The notes beneath the pieces are model-generated. The model did not search any database and had not been told where the DNA came from. It worked only from the letters and a program-made list of their open reading frames with translations. Of a DNA stretch of 58,024 bases, positions 15,217 to 24,332 are shown in pieces (within the stretch, counting starts at the first letter, position 1; every line of letters starts with the position of its first letter). The position numbers and the translations under genes were made by a program. The DNA lies in assembly GCA_017626055.1 (NCBI GenBank), contig JAGAJM010000010.1, forward strand, positions 1 through 58,024. The letters run 5' to 3'. This DNA is from a bacterium (GTDB lineage Bacteria; Cyanobacteriota; Vampirovibrionia; Gastranaerophilales; Gastranaerophilaceae).

Positions 15217-17536
15217 AAAAATAATAAATACCGTTGAAAATGATAAAAGAACTTCTACGCAGAATTTAATGCAAGATATTTGGAATGCAATTGACGAGGG
15301 TATTACCGATTTTGAGATAAGTGCTTGCGGGCAACATAACATCGGAGGTTCAGTTTGGTCTAAAAATAGTGAAAATTTAAACTTTCACGTTACAAACCCA
15401 GGTCAGCGAGTTGGTGCAATGGGAGCAAGTGGCACAAATATTTATGTGGAAGGCTCTGCTCCTGCTGATACAGGTTGGTTAAACAGCGGTGCTAAAATTG
15501 TTGTAAACGGCGATAGTGGTGATACAACAGGTCATTGTGCAGCATCCGGGAAAATTTATATAGGCGGAAATGTAGGTACAAGGTCGGGTGCTTTAATGAA
15601 AAAAGACCCTAAATTTAATGCTCCTGAACTTTGGGTATTGGGTTCAACAGGTTCTTTTTCATTTGAATTTATGGGCGGCGGAATTGCCGTTGTTTGTGGT
15701 TTAAATTGTGAAAATTTGTCATCAGTTTTGGGCGATAGAGCCTGTGTCGGTATGGTTGGCGGAATTATTTACGTCAGAGGAAATATTAAAAATTTATCAG
15801 ATGATGTATATTTGCTTGATTTAGATGAAAATGACAAGGAATTTTTAAGAACAGGTTTAAAAACATTTTTGTCAGAAATTCACAAAGAAGAATTCTGCGA
15901 CAAGCTATGTAGTTTTGACCAAGAATCCGATACATCTGCCCCTGCCATATGGCATAAGATAGTTGCTAAAACTTATGAAGAAAGGCAAAAACGCAATGAT
16001 ATTTCTTTAAAAACATATAGAGTAAACAAATGGTTTGAAGAAATTGGCGGTTCAATATTTTCGGATTTAATTCAGGATGATTTTAAATCGTATGATTTGG
16101 TTCAAACTGATATTTCAAGATTGCGTAAGCCGAACTGGAAAAATTATGCGTATAGCGCACCTTGTGAATACAATTGCCCCATTAAAATCCCGACACAAAA
16201 AAGATTTTCGCTTCTTCGCTCAGGACGTGTTAAAGAAGCACTTGAATTGGTTTTAGATTACAGTCCTTTCCCTGCTTCTGTTTGCGGTCAGGTTTGTCCG
16301 AATTTATGTTTAAATAACTGTTCCAGAGGGAGTTTTGATGAACCGTTGGATGTTAAAATGCTCGGTAGTTTATCTAAGGACATAAAAATAAAGTCTGCAG
16401 AAATAACACATAAAGAGCGTATTGCAATAATTGGTTCGGGTGTTGCAGGTATTTCAGCAGCTTGGCAGTTACTAAGAAAAGGATATGTTGTAGAAATATT
16501 TGAAGCAGATAAAAAAATCGGCGGAAAACTTTCTCAAGTAATACCGGAAGAAAGACTGCATAAAGAAATATTGGGAACAGAGCTTGAAAGATTTAAAAGT
16601 ACAGGTGTAACAATTCATACTTCAACAAAAGTAACGCCCGACCTGTTTAATCAATTGGAAAAAGATTTTGATGCCATTGTACTTGCAATAGGCGGACATA
16701 ACCCCGTTGTAATACCGTTTGAAGGGTATGAAAGATTAATCAAAGGTCTAAACTTTTTAAAAGATTGTAAAAACGGCAAAAAATATAATTTAGGCAAGAA
16801 AGTTGTTGTAATTGGTGCAGGAAATGCAGCAATGGATGTTATAACAGAAGTCTATAAACAAGATAGTATCGAAAGTGTTACAGCAATAGACATTCAAGAG
16901 CCAAGTGCTTTTGATAAAGAAATCAAAGCGGCAGAGAAACTTGGCGCAAAAATAATGTACCCCTGTTTTACGCAGAAAATAACCGACAAAGGTGTATTAT
17001 TAAAAGACGGAAGATTCTTAGAAGCTGACAGTGTCATTATATCTGTTGGAGATAGACCCATCTTTGATTTTGTACCAAAAGATTATTTAGATGAAAAATC
17101 AAGAATTCAAATAAACGAATTTATGCAAACGCCGAACCCTAAAGTTTTCGCTATTGGTGATGCCATAAAACCCGGATTATTTACAAATGCGATAGCAGAC
17201 GGAAAACATGCAGCTGAAAATATAGTTAAATTTCTAAACAATGAAGAATTAACTCCAATTAAGGAAAAAGATTTGATTCCTGCTAAAAGAATTAAATCAG
17301 AGTATTACGAATGTTATTCATCAAATTGCGACAATGAGCAAAATCGCTGCATGTCTTGTGGATACTGCAGAGATTGCGGATTATGCAAACAAAGTTGCCC
17401 TCAAAACGCAATATCGAGAGTTGAACATGAAGATAACAAATTTGAATACGTTTCAGACCCAAACAAATGTATAGGTTGTGGAATTTGTGCAGGTCTATGC
17501 CCTTGCGGTATTTGGGAAATGGAAGAAAATAAATAA
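15206..17536 (+). CDS. Glutamate synthase GXGXG domain fused to GltD-like oxidoreductase
   Basis: A 776-residue fusion. Residues about 1-220 are the GXGXG beta-helix of GltB (repeats such as GASGTNIYVEGSA, GHCAASGKIYIGGNVG). From about 300 follows a GltD-type part: cysteine-rich 4Fe-4S region (CEYNCPIKIP, VCGQVCPNLCLNNC), FAD motif IIGSGVAGIS (about 406), NAD(P)H motif VIGAGNAAMD (about 535), and a C-terminal two-cluster ferredoxin (CMSCGYCRDCGLCKQSCP and CIGCGICAGLCPCG). It would carry electrons from NAD(P)H or ferredoxin to the FMN subunit. Overlaps the previous gene by 11 bases. The fusion of these two parts is unusual compared with classic gltB/gltD. Confidence 0.92.
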   Translation: MCAKKIINTVENDKRTSTQNLMQDIWNAIDEGITDFEISACGQHNIGGSVWSKNSENLNFHVTNPGQRVGAMGASGTNIYVEGSAPADTGWLNSGAKIVVNGDSGDTTGHCAASGKIYIGGNVGTRSGALMKKDPKFNAPELWVLGSTGSFSFEFMGGGIAVVCGLNCENLSSVLGDRACVGMVGGIIYVRGNIKNLSDDVYLLDLDENDKEFLRTGLKTFLSEIHKEEFCDKLCSFDQESDTSAPAIWHKIVAKTYEERQKRNDISLKTYRVNKWFEEIGGSIFSDLIQDDFKSYDLVQTDISRLRKPNWKNYAYSAPCEYNCPIKIPTQKRFSLLRSGRVKEALELVLDYSPFPASVCGQVCPNLCLNNCSRGSFDEPLDVKMLGSLSKDIKIKSAEITHKERIAIIGSGVAGISAAWQLLRKGYVVEIFEADKKIGGKLSQVIPEERLHKEILGTELERFKSTGVTIHTSTKVTPDLFNQLEKDFDAIVLAIGGHNPVVIPFEGYERLIKGLNFLKDCKNGKKYNLGKKVVVIGAGNAAMDVITEVYKQDSIESVTAIDIQEPSAFDKEIKAAEKLGAKIMYPCFTQKITDKGVLLKDGRFLEADSVIISVGDRPIFDFVPKDYLDEKSRIQINEFMQTPNPKVFAIGDAIKPGLFTNAIADGKHAAENIVKFLNNEELTPIKEKDLIPAKRIKSEYYECYSSNCDNEQNRCMSCGYCRDCGLCKQSCPQNAISRVEHEDNKFEYVSDPNKCIGCGICAGLCPCGIWEMEENK

Positions 17537-17553
17537 TTCTATCTTTTTTACTT

Positions 17554-19197
17554 CTAAACTTTTGCTAAAGATTTAGAAATTAAATCCTGCGCTAATTTTG
17601 GCATATCCATTTTATCCGTACAAATTTCTATATAGCATAATTTATCTTTTTGTTCTTGTTCTGCATTAATTAATGCTTCATGCAGTTCTTGTTCTGTTTC
17701 AACCTTAATGCTCCATGATTTGCCGTTAAATACATCGGGGAGTTTTGAATAATTCCAAGAAGCAATATTATTGAATAAGTCCATAGGATTTTTGCATAAT
17801 GCTCTTTCAATTGTATATCCTGAATTATTTATAACGATAATAATAGGTTTAACACCATATCGCATCATAGAGCTTACTTCCTGAGCTGTTAGTTGATGAG
17901 ATCCGTCCCCTGTTACTAATATAACCCTTTTATTCCTTTCTGCTATGGTTGCACCAAAAGCGGCAGGAGTTGCCCAACCGATAGAACCCCATAAAACTTG
18001 ATTATATAAATGGGCACCTTTGGGTAATTCCAACGTAGCAAAGCCAAATTCAACAAGACCTGTTTCAGAAAATATTATATCATCTTCTTTTATAAAATCT
18101 TGTATCTTTGAATATATAAACTTAGATTCTAACGGTTTATTTTCTTCCGTTTTTTTAATTAAATTTTGAGGCAAAACCTCAGGATATTCATTTTTATATG
18201 CGGGCACGATTTTTGAAAGTTTTGATAATACATCTTTCATTAAAACATTATCATATCTTATATATTCAACCGTTGTATAAGTGCCTTCTATATCAATCAT
18301 TGACGTTGGTTCAAAATTATAATCAAAACCGAAAGTATTTAAGTCGCTATAAATTGCGCCTATAGTTATAACACAATCAGAATTATTAACCGTATTGTAT
18401 GCAATTTTATTACCGTATTTACCCAAATATGTTCCTAAATAACCTTTATAGTCCCAATTTAATAACCCTTTTCCCATTAATAAATTAACTGCAGGATATT
18501 GAGATTTCTTAAGAAAATTTATAAGATTATCATGTGCTTCAAATCTTTCAGCTAAAATATCTGCTATTACAATAGGTTTTTTTGCTTTTGATAGCATTTT
18601 TATAATATGCTCAATGACTCTATCCAGCATATCGGGATTACTTGTCATTTTTTGAATACATGGGATATCATTTATTTTTACAGAGCAAATATCCTCAGGA
18701 ATTGCTATATATACAGGTTTCTTTTCATTAATGAATATTGATAGAACTCTATCTATTTCTGTTTTAGCATTTTTTTCATTTAGATAAGCAGTTGTTTGAA
18801 CAACATTTGAATAGGTATTTTTAAATGCGTAATAATCGGGATTTGCAAAGTTATGATGCAGCAGAGTTTTTTGAGAAATATTTTTTGTTGAGGGAGTTCC
18901 AACTATTTTGATAACAGGAATATATTCGGCAAAACTTCCCGCAATAGCATTAATTGCCGATAATTCACCGACCCCAAAAGTTGTAACTAATGCTCCATAT
19001 CCTTTAACTCTTGCGTAACCATCGGCAACGTAGCCTGCGTTAAGTTCATTAGTGCAACCTATCCAATTTGTATTTTTATTTCTTTCAATTCCTTCAATAA
19101 TATTAAAATTAAAATCTCCGGGCAAACCAAATATATCTGTTATTCCCAATTCTTCTAGTCTTTTAATTAAATAATCAACAACCGTTATTTCTGACAT
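17554..19197 (-). CDS. Thiamine-diphosphate decarboxylase (pyruvate/indolepyruvate type)
   Basis: A 547-residue 2-keto acid decarboxylase. It carries Glu51 (CTNELNAGYVADGYAR), the adjacent His114-His115 pair (LLHHNF) diagnostic of pyruvate and indolepyruvate decarboxylases rather than acetolactate synthase, and the ThDP motif GDGSHQ...NNSGY. The product would be an aldehyde plus CO2. Substrate cannot be fixed from sequence; pyruvate (ethanol formation) and indolepyruvate or another amino-acid-derived keto acid are both possible, the latter fitting the glutamate/transaminase context. It is convergent with the glutamate synthase operon (17 bases apart) and lies downstream of glnA on the same strand but after a hairpin. 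Confidence 0.88.
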   Translation of the reverse strand: MSEITVVDYLIKRLEELGITDIFGLPGDFNFNIIEGIERNKNTNWIGCTNELNAGYVADGYARVKGYGALVTTFGVGELSAINAIAGSFAEYIPVIKIVGTPSTKNISQKTLLHHNFANPDYYAFKNTYSNVVQTTAYLNEKNAKTEIDRVLSIFINEKKPVYIAIPEDICSVKINDIPCIQKMTSNPDMLDRVIEHIIKMLSKAKKPIVIADILAERFEAHDNLINFLKKSQYPAVNLLMGKGLLNWDYKGYLGTYLGKYGNKIAYNTVNNSDCVITIGAIYSDLNTFGFDYNFEPTSMIDIEGTYTTVEYIRYDNVLMKDVLSKLSKIVPAYKNEYPEVLPQNLIKKTEENKPLESKFIYSKIQDFIKEDDIIFSETGLVEFGFATLELPKGAHLYNQVLWGSIGWATPAAFGATIAERNKRVILVTGDGSHQLTAQEVSSMMRYGVKPIIIVINNSGYTIERALCKNPMDLFNNIASWNYSKLPDVFNGKSWSIKVETEQELHEALINAEQEQKDKLCYIEICTDKMDMPKLAQDLISKSLAKV

Positions 19198-19227
19198 AAT
19201 TTATTTTCTCCATTTTCTTGCATTATT

Positions 19228-19255
19228 AATAAAGGTGCATTTTCGCACCTTTATT
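19228..19255 (-). terminator. Terminator after glutamine synthetase 1
   Basis: Perfect 11-bp stem AATAAAGGTGC / GCACCTTTATT with a 6-base loop, between glnA (ends 19314) and the decarboxylase start (19197). The U tract on the minus strand is short, so read-through into the decarboxylase is likely. Confidence 0.6.
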
Positions 19256-19313
19256 TTGTAACTATTACTTTGCATTCGCCAAGAACGAAGTTCTAAGCTC
19301 ATTTGGCTCGGGA

Positions 19314-20675
19314 TTATTGCATATTCAAGTACATATCAACTTCAAGCGGTGTTACATAAGTTCTAAATTTATCACATTCTTTTTCTTTGGCTGAAATAAA
19401 TTCATTGTAAATATGATTACCTAAAGCATCTTTTATAATTTCATCATCGTCTAATAAATCCAATGCTTCAACTAAACTTGCAGGTAGTGAATCAATTTTA
19501 GCTCTTTTTCTTTCTTTTCTTGTCATTTGATAAATATTTTCTTCAACTTGTAATGGTGGTTCAATTTTATTTTCAACACCGTCTAAAATTGCACCCAATA
19601 TGACAGCTAAAGCTAAATAAGGATTACAACTCGGGTCTGGTGAGCGAAGCTCAACACGAGTTGAATTGCCTCGTTTAGCAGGAACTCTGATTAGAGCAGA
19701 CCTATTTGCCAAACTCCATGCTAAATACACAGGAGCTTCATATCCGGGAACTAGTCTTTTGTAACTGTTTATAATTGGATTTGTTATAGCCGTAAAAGAT
19801 TTAACGTGTTTTAGTAATCCTCCTATTGAATGCAATGCCTCTTTTGATAATTGATAAGTTTTTTCAGAATCAAAGAATAAATTTTTACCGTCTTTAAATA
19901 GGGAAATGTTGCAATGCATGCCTGAACCGTTTATACCAAATATCGGTTTTGGCATAAACGAAGCAACTGCGCCATTTTGTTCAGCAATTGCAGTTACTGC
20001 GTATTTAAAAGTCATAATATTATCGGCAGTAGTTAAAGCGTCTGCATATTTAAAATCAATTTCATGCTGACCTCGTGCTACCTCATGGTGGCTTGCTTCA
20101 ACTTCAAATCCCATTTCTTTTAAAGTTTTTACCATTATTCTTCTTAGGTTTTCGCCTTTATCGACTGGAGCTGCACTGTAATAACCGGCTTTATCAAAAG
20201 TATCCGTTGTTGCAAAACCGTTTTCATCTTGTTTAAAAATAAAAAATTCTGCCTCCGGCCCTACGTTCATTGTGTAGCCTAATTTTTCAGCACGAGCTAT
20301 CATCTTTTTAAGGTTGCATCTCGGACACCCAACAAATGGAGTACCGTCTGCGTTATGAATATCACAAATAAATCTTGCAACCTTTGTGTCATCATCACTT
20401 CTCCAAGGGATAATCGCAAACGTTTTAAGGTCGGGATAAAAATACATATCAGATGTTTCAATACTTCTAAAACCTTTAATAGAAGAGCCATCAAGCATTA
20501 TTTCATTATTCATTGCACTTTCCAATTGCTCGGATGGAATTGATAAGTTTTTCATTGTTCCGTTTATGTCGCAAAATTCAAGTTTTATAAATTCAATGTT
20601 GTTTTCTTCGACTATTTTAATAATTTCATCTTTAGTCAAAATTTTATTGTAGTCAATAATGCTTCGTGTTGCCAT
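19314..20675 (-). CDS. glnA: Glutamine synthetase type I (copy 1)
   Basis: Forms glutamine from glutamate, ammonia and ATP. 453 residues; shows FIKLEFCDINGTMKN, MLDGSSIKGFRSIETSDM, GPEAEFFIF (metal site), HHEVARGQHEIDF, GSGMHCNISL and VPGYEAPVYLAWS motifs. The C-terminal NIYQMTRKER type matches the GSI-alpha subgroup, which lacks the adenylylation site and is controlled by feedback rather than by covalent modification. A strong promoter (TTGACA-18-TATAAT) precedes it and GGGAGAAA is the ribosome site. It is a close paralogue of 49330-50694 and sits with the glutamate synthase genes, forming a GS/GOGAT locus. Confidence 0.96.
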   Translation of the reverse strand: MATRSIIDYNKILTKDEIIKIVEENNIEFIKLEFCDINGTMKNLSIPSEQLESAMNNEIMLDGSSIKGFRSIETSDMYFYPDLKTFAIIPWRSDDDTKVARFICDIHNADGTPFVGCPRCNLKKMIARAEKLGYTMNVGPEAEFFIFKQDENGFATTDTFDKAGYYSAAPVDKGENLRRIMVKTLKEMGFEVEASHHEVARGQHEIDFKYADALTTADNIMTFKYAVTAIAEQNGAVASFMPKPIFGINGSGMHCNISLFKDGKNLFFDSEKTYQLSKEALHSIGGLLKHVKSFTAITNPIINSYKRLVPGYEAPVYLAWSLANRSALIRVPAKRGNSTRVELRSPDPSCNPYLALAVILGAILDGVENKIEPPLQVEENIYQMTRKERKRAKIDSLPASLVEALDLLDDDEIIKDALGNHIYNEFISAKEKECDKFRTYVTPLEVDMYLNMQ

Positions 20676-20710
20676 ATTTCATTTTCTCCCATTTTCTGTT
20701 TATGTTGTAA

Positions 20711-20740
20711 ATTATATATTGAGCCGTTTTCGTATGTCAA
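20711..20740 (-). promoter_or_regulatory. Sigma-70 promoter of glnA copy 1
   Basis: On the minus strand consensus TTGACA (20735-20740), 18-bp spacer, consensus TATAAT (20711-20716). No GTA-N8-TAC (NtcA-type) site is evident nearby. The remaining AT-rich bases to 20932 show nothing else. Confidence 0.8.
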
Positions 20741-20932
20741 AAAACTGTGTATTACACGGAATTGTAAAGTTTTATAAAATTAATAAAAATTTTTGAATAA
20801 TATAATTTATTTAATTTGTTTTTGATAAATTTTTAGTCTTTTTTATATATTTTGAAAATTTTGACAAATATTTATGAAATTTCTGCAATTTTTATAGCTT
20901 CTTTACGTTTCTTAATGTTAATAATTTGTTTG

Positions 20933-21340
20933 TTACTCCATTCCCAAAATCTCTCTTTCAATTTGTCTAACAATATCCGGAGTTAAGCCTTTCTTTTCCT
21001 GTTTTTGTCCAGGCTGCAGAGAATCTGTATATTGTTTTACAAGTGGAATGTTTTTTAGAATATTTATCAAAGAATAAATTTCTGGTGGTGGAGTTTTTTG
21101 ATTGTTGTCAATATCATTAGAGATTTTATTCATAATTTTTCTAGCAAAATCAAGTAATTCCTTACTGAAATTTTCTTTTTCATATTCAAGCTTAAATCGT
21201 TTTTTATCCCAGTTGTATTTCTTTTTCCAATAAAACAAAATTCTTCTGGAAAGCCCAAGTTGCGCGCCAATTTCAGCCAAAGATTTTTTCTCATAAATAT
21301 ACATATTTTCAGCTTGTGGCAGTTGGTTGTATTTAGTCAT
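20933..21340 (-). CDS. Small HTH protein, terminase-small-subunit-like
   Basis: 135 residues. The N-terminal part (about 8-45: ENMYIYEKKSLAEIGAQLGL then SRRILFYWKKKYNWDKKR) is a helix-turn-helix like the DNA-binding end of small terminase subunits and the Mu-type DUF1804 proteins. The remainder is helical and charged. In this operon it may be a DNA-packaging remnant or a target-site or regulatory DNA-binding protein of the transposon. Last gene of the module; 10 bases separate it from the previous gene. Family assignment is from the motif only. Confidence 0.65.
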   Translation of the reverse strand: MTKYNQLPQAENMYIYEKKSLAEIGAQLGLSRRILFYWKKKYNWDKKRFKLEYEKENFSKELLDFARKIMNKISNDIDNNQKTPPPEIYSLINILKNIPLVKQYTDSLQPGQKQEKKGLTPDIVRQIEREILGME

Positions 21341-21350
21341 ATTATTTTCC

Positions 21351-21854
21351 TTATTTGCATTTTGAGTTCTTTACACCATAATACGGATTTGTCTTTAAAT
21401 ACCCTTCTTGGAAGGCTGATTTAAGAATACTTCCAAGCAATGTCACCGCATTACTTGCTGTTTTGGGCCGATATCGTTCTTTCATTCTTTGCATAAAATC
21501 AACAATCATTGCATAAGTAATTTCATCTAGATATTTTTCGCCAAAATTTGGCAATAGATTATATTTTAGCAACGATTTATAACCTTTCAATGTATTTTTG
21601 CTTAAACTCCGATTAGTAATATAATATTCTGCCATATCTTTAAACAAGATTTTTTCATTTTTTAACTCAGGTTTTTCAAATAAACTAAAAGTTTTCTCAA
21701 TTTTTTCAACATATTTATACAAACCTTGTTCAAAGGCAATTTTACCCTCGTTCAAAAGGTGTTCAAGTGCTGTTTTACAATCACACTCTGCAATCATTTC
21801 GATTTCATCAAGGGTAAATTCTTTTAAATGTCGCACGAGTTTTTCAATGTTCAT
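21351..21854 (-). CDS. SAM-like integrase N-terminal domain protein without catalytic domain
   Basis: 167 residues. The C-terminal ~100 residues (YYITNRSLSKNTLKGYKSLL, LPNFGEKYLDEIT, RPKTASNAVTLLGSILKSA) match the core-binding SAM-like domain of phage tyrosine recombinases. The protein then stops (YYGVKNSKCK) with no Arg-His-Arg-Tyr catalytic domain, and no remnant of one follows because the next gene begins 10 bases on. The first ~60 residues look like a small helical, possibly winged-helix domain. It overlaps the ATPase gene by 4 bases. It is therefore probably a purpose-built DNA-binding subunit rather than a recent truncation. Confidence 0.75.
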   Translation of the reverse strand: MNIEKLVRHLKEFTLDEIEMIAECDCKTALEHLLNEGKIAFEQGLYKYVEKIEKTFSLFEKPELKNEKILFKDMAEYYITNRSLSKNTLKGYKSLLKYNLLPNFGEKYLDEITYAMIVDFMQRMKERYRPKTASNAVTLLGSILKSAFQEGYLKTNPYYGVKNSKCK

Positions 21855-22531
21855 AAAATTTGCTCCATAATTTCTTTTGTAATTTCTGTTAGGTTATTGT
21901 CTTTAGCAAATGTTTCCATTTGATTAATAAGCTGAACAATTTGTCGAAATCTGTTGTATTTTGTGTGGATATATTCAATTGAATCAGGAGTAAATGGAAG
22001 CTCTGAAAGTTGTCCGATTATTTGCGATAAGTCATTTACCCTAAAGGATTCAAACTTTAAAATTTCTGAAAACCTGTCATAAAGGTGCTTATATCTTTCA
22101 AGTTTTCTGTGAGCCAATCCCATTCCGATAAAAATTATCGGGCAGCCTGTTTCATCGTGAATATCCCTTAATGTTTCAATTGATTTGTAATTATTCATTA
22201 GATAATCAATCTCATCAATAAAAATTATTTGAGGATTTTGTTTTAGTTTTTTAACTACAAGATTATAATTATCTGAACTTAAAAACCTTGGGATTTCATC
22301 AAGCTCTTTGACTATTTCTTCCAATAACCATCTGCCTGTCATAAGGTTTGATGCTCTTAAATATATTCCATCATATTTACACGCTAACCATAAAGCAGTT
22401 TGTGATTTTCCAAGCCCTGGCTCGCCATAAATCAATCCCATTTTCGGAATATTCTTTGGTTTGTTAATTAGATTTTCAACAAGTCCGATGAAATTCTTTA
22501 CATTAGTAGTTTTTACAAAAATCTTATTCAT
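21851..22531 (-). CDS. MuB/TniB-like AAA+ ATPase
   Basis: 226 residues with Walker A GEPGLGKSQ (36-44), Walker B IIFIDEID (102-109) and a following sensor region (IIFIGMG). This is the ATP-dependent target-DNA-binding regulator that accompanies Mu/Tn7-type DDE transposases, where it selects target and activates the transposase. Overlaps the transposase gene by 8 bases and the downstream SAM-like gene by 4. The N-terminal extension of Mu MuB (HTH) is missing, as in many shorter homologues. Confidence 0.88.
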   Translation of the reverse strand: MNKIFVKTTNVKNFIGLVENLINKPKNIPKMGLIYGEPGLGKSQTALWLACKYDGIYLRASNLMTGRWLLEEIVKELDEIPRFLSSDNYNLVVKKLKQNPQIIFIDEIDYLMNNYKSIETLRDIHDETGCPIIFIGMGLAHRKLERYKHLYDRFSEILKFESFRVNDLSQIIGQLSELPFTPDSIEYIHTKYNRFRQIVQLINQMETFAKDNNLTEITKEIMEQIL

Positions 22532-24221
22532 ACAATAGTTGGTACTCCTTTGTTTGCTTAAATTCTTTTATCCACTTGTCTTGTGGATTATGAACTATTA
22601 AATACTCATATTTATCAGCATTATTTTTAAAACTCTTGTAAACATCTTTTAAACGGGTATTAAACACAGGTTGAACAGTGGCAAGTTTTTCTTCTGAAGT
22701 TTCCAGTAATTTTATATCTTCCGTTTCCAAATATTTTTTAACCGATTCAATAGTTTTCTTTTTTAACTTTCGCTGGCGTACAATTTTTTGTTTGTAATCC
22801 TCAAAGTCTTTAACATCACCCAATAATTTTGCCATTGGATGAGTTTCAGTTACACGTTCTGCGGTGCATAAATATTCGCCTTTTGGGGTAAATACTTTTA
22901 TACTCGTCAGGTCAAAAAGATTGTATTTAATCAATACTTTGCTCTTGAAACCATATAATCTTTCATCAAAATAGTCACAATTTAAAAACCTAATTCCATT
23001 TCGCTGAATTGTTTTGACTTCAGTTGCAAGCATCAAATCGTCGAGAGTATTTATATCAATATTTTGTCTTTTTCTTTCGGATAAAACTTCCGCAATTGTT
23101 TTATCCGGAGCATTAGGACAGGGTTGAGAATTCTTAAAACTCAGCCACATATCAATCATCTTTATTGTTTCTTCAATTGTTGGAATATATTCATTGTGCC
23201 AACTTTTGTGCAATTTTTCATTTCGCATCATATAAGCAGGTTTATTTTGAATACTGCTTCCGATATAACTTGGCAAAAGTTTTTCAAAACCTTCTTGAAA
23301 TTCTTTGAAAAATCTTTCAATAACTTTTGCTCTAGCATTATATGGTCTTGCAAAAACTGTTTCTATTCTGAGCTTTGAATACAATCCCTGAAAACCAAGT
23401 TCAGTAAAGCCTTTATCATCAGTAAAATATTTTGCCCTGAATGCTCGACCATTATCTTGATAAACAACTTTCGGAATCATATCGAGATTTATTATTGCGT
23501 TCCTGAGAGCCGAAGCTATACATTGAGTATTCTCTTCAAGCATAATTTCATAGCCGACCAATGCAGTTGATTTCCAATCCAAGAATCCAACCAAGGTTGC
23601 CCTACAAGGTTTTCCAGTAAATGGATTTATTACTTGAAACGCTAATTTATGCCCGTCTGCCACAAGAATATCTCCGACTTCTAAAAGCGAAGCATCACGT
23701 TTTATATATGGTTCGACTTTATCCGAGAGTGCTTTTTCTCCGTCACGTGCTAAAATCCATTTGTCATAATTATTATCTTTAAACCATTTGGCATAACGAC
23801 GAAATGTAATATCAGCGGGGATAAAACCTTGCCCTTGCTCATGCAATTTGTATTTAGTGAGTGCGATTGCTTTTCCGATTGATACTCTATTTGGATGCAG
23901 AAGTAAACCCATAAAGATTTTTATTTCTTCATCATTTAGAACTGTACGATATTCTCGTACAGTTGCATATTTGTATTGAGGTAAAAGTTTTGTATAATCT
24001 TCTGTTCCGTTGAGCATTGAGTACCAACGATGTAAACTCCCACGAGAAATTTTGCCTAAGTTCTCAAATAGATGTGAATTGGAAGTATTATGCAATTTTA
24101 CAAAATCATAATCAGCTTGAAGTTTATTTTGAGCTTTCTTCCTAAACTCAAGCCATTTGTGAATTACATCTAATCTTGCTAATGCTATTTGTTTTGATTT
24201 TTCAGGTGTAAATTCTGCCAT
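22524..24221 (-). CDS. MuA-type DDE transposase
   Basis: 565 residues. The rve-type catalytic core has Asp189 (ILVADGHK), Asp256 (VVYQDNGRAF) and Glu302 (KVIERFFKEF). The Asp-Asp distance of 67 equals that of phage Mu (269 and 336). An N-terminal helical DNA-binding region (about 1-150) and a C-terminal Mu-transposase-C-like part (about 400-470, ending in basic KKKT stretches and a tail that could contact the ATPase) surround it. AAGGGA lies 8 bases before the ATG, inside the loop of an 8-bp perfect hairpin. All catalytic residues are present, so the enzyme looks intact. Confidence 0.9.
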   Translation of the reverse strand: MAEFTPEKSKQIALARLDVIHKWLEFRKKAQNKLQADYDFVKLHNTSNSHLFENLGKISRGSLHRWYSMLNGTEDYTKLLPQYKYATVREYRTVLNDEEIKIFMGLLLHPNRVSIGKAIALTKYKLHEQGQGFIPADITFRRYAKWFKDNNYDKWILARDGEKALSDKVEPYIKRDASLLEVGDILVADGHKLAFQVINPFTGKPCRATLVGFLDWKSTALVGYEIMLEENTQCIASALRNAIINLDMIPKVVYQDNGRAFRAKYFTDDKGFTELGFQGLYSKLRIETVFARPYNARAKVIERFFKEFQEGFEKLLPSYIGSSIQNKPAYMMRNEKLHKSWHNEYIPTIEETIKMIDMWLSFKNSQPCPNAPDKTIAEVLSERKRQNIDINTLDDLMLATEVKTIQRNGIRFLNCDYFDERLYGFKSKVLIKYNLFDLTSIKVFTPKGEYLCTAERVTETHPMAKLLGDVKDFEDYKQKIVRQRKLKKKTIESVKKYLETEDIKLLETSEEKLATVQPVFNTRLKDVYKSFKNNADKYEYLIVHNPQDKWIKEFKQTKEYQLLYE

Positions 24222-24245
24222 GTGTATGTTCCCTTTGCATACACA
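24221..24245 (-). promoter_or_regulatory. Palindrome enclosing the transposase ribosome site
   Basis: TGTGTATG (24221-24228) and CATACACA (24238-24245) are perfect inverted repeats separated by 9 bases. On the minus strand the loop CAAAGGGAA contains the Shine-Dalgarno sequence and the stem ends at the ATG. It could be a repressor operator or an RNA hairpin limiting transposase translation. Confidence 0.6.
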
Positions 24246-24332
24246 TTAATTGCTCTGTTTCGCAGAAACATCAAGTCCTAAATCTCAATCTCAGAGACAT
24301 TTCGACACATATCAAACTAAAAGATAATTTAT

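Noticed and set aside
20676..20932. NtcA-type nitrogen-control site upstream of glnA copy 1, and left end of the Mu-like element
   Set aside because: No GTA-N8-TAC motif and no copy of the TTTTGCACTA site were found by eye.
21351..21854. SAM-like gene read as a frameshifted integrase pseudogene
   Set aside because: No remnant of a catalytic domain follows; the next gene starts 10 bases later with its own product.
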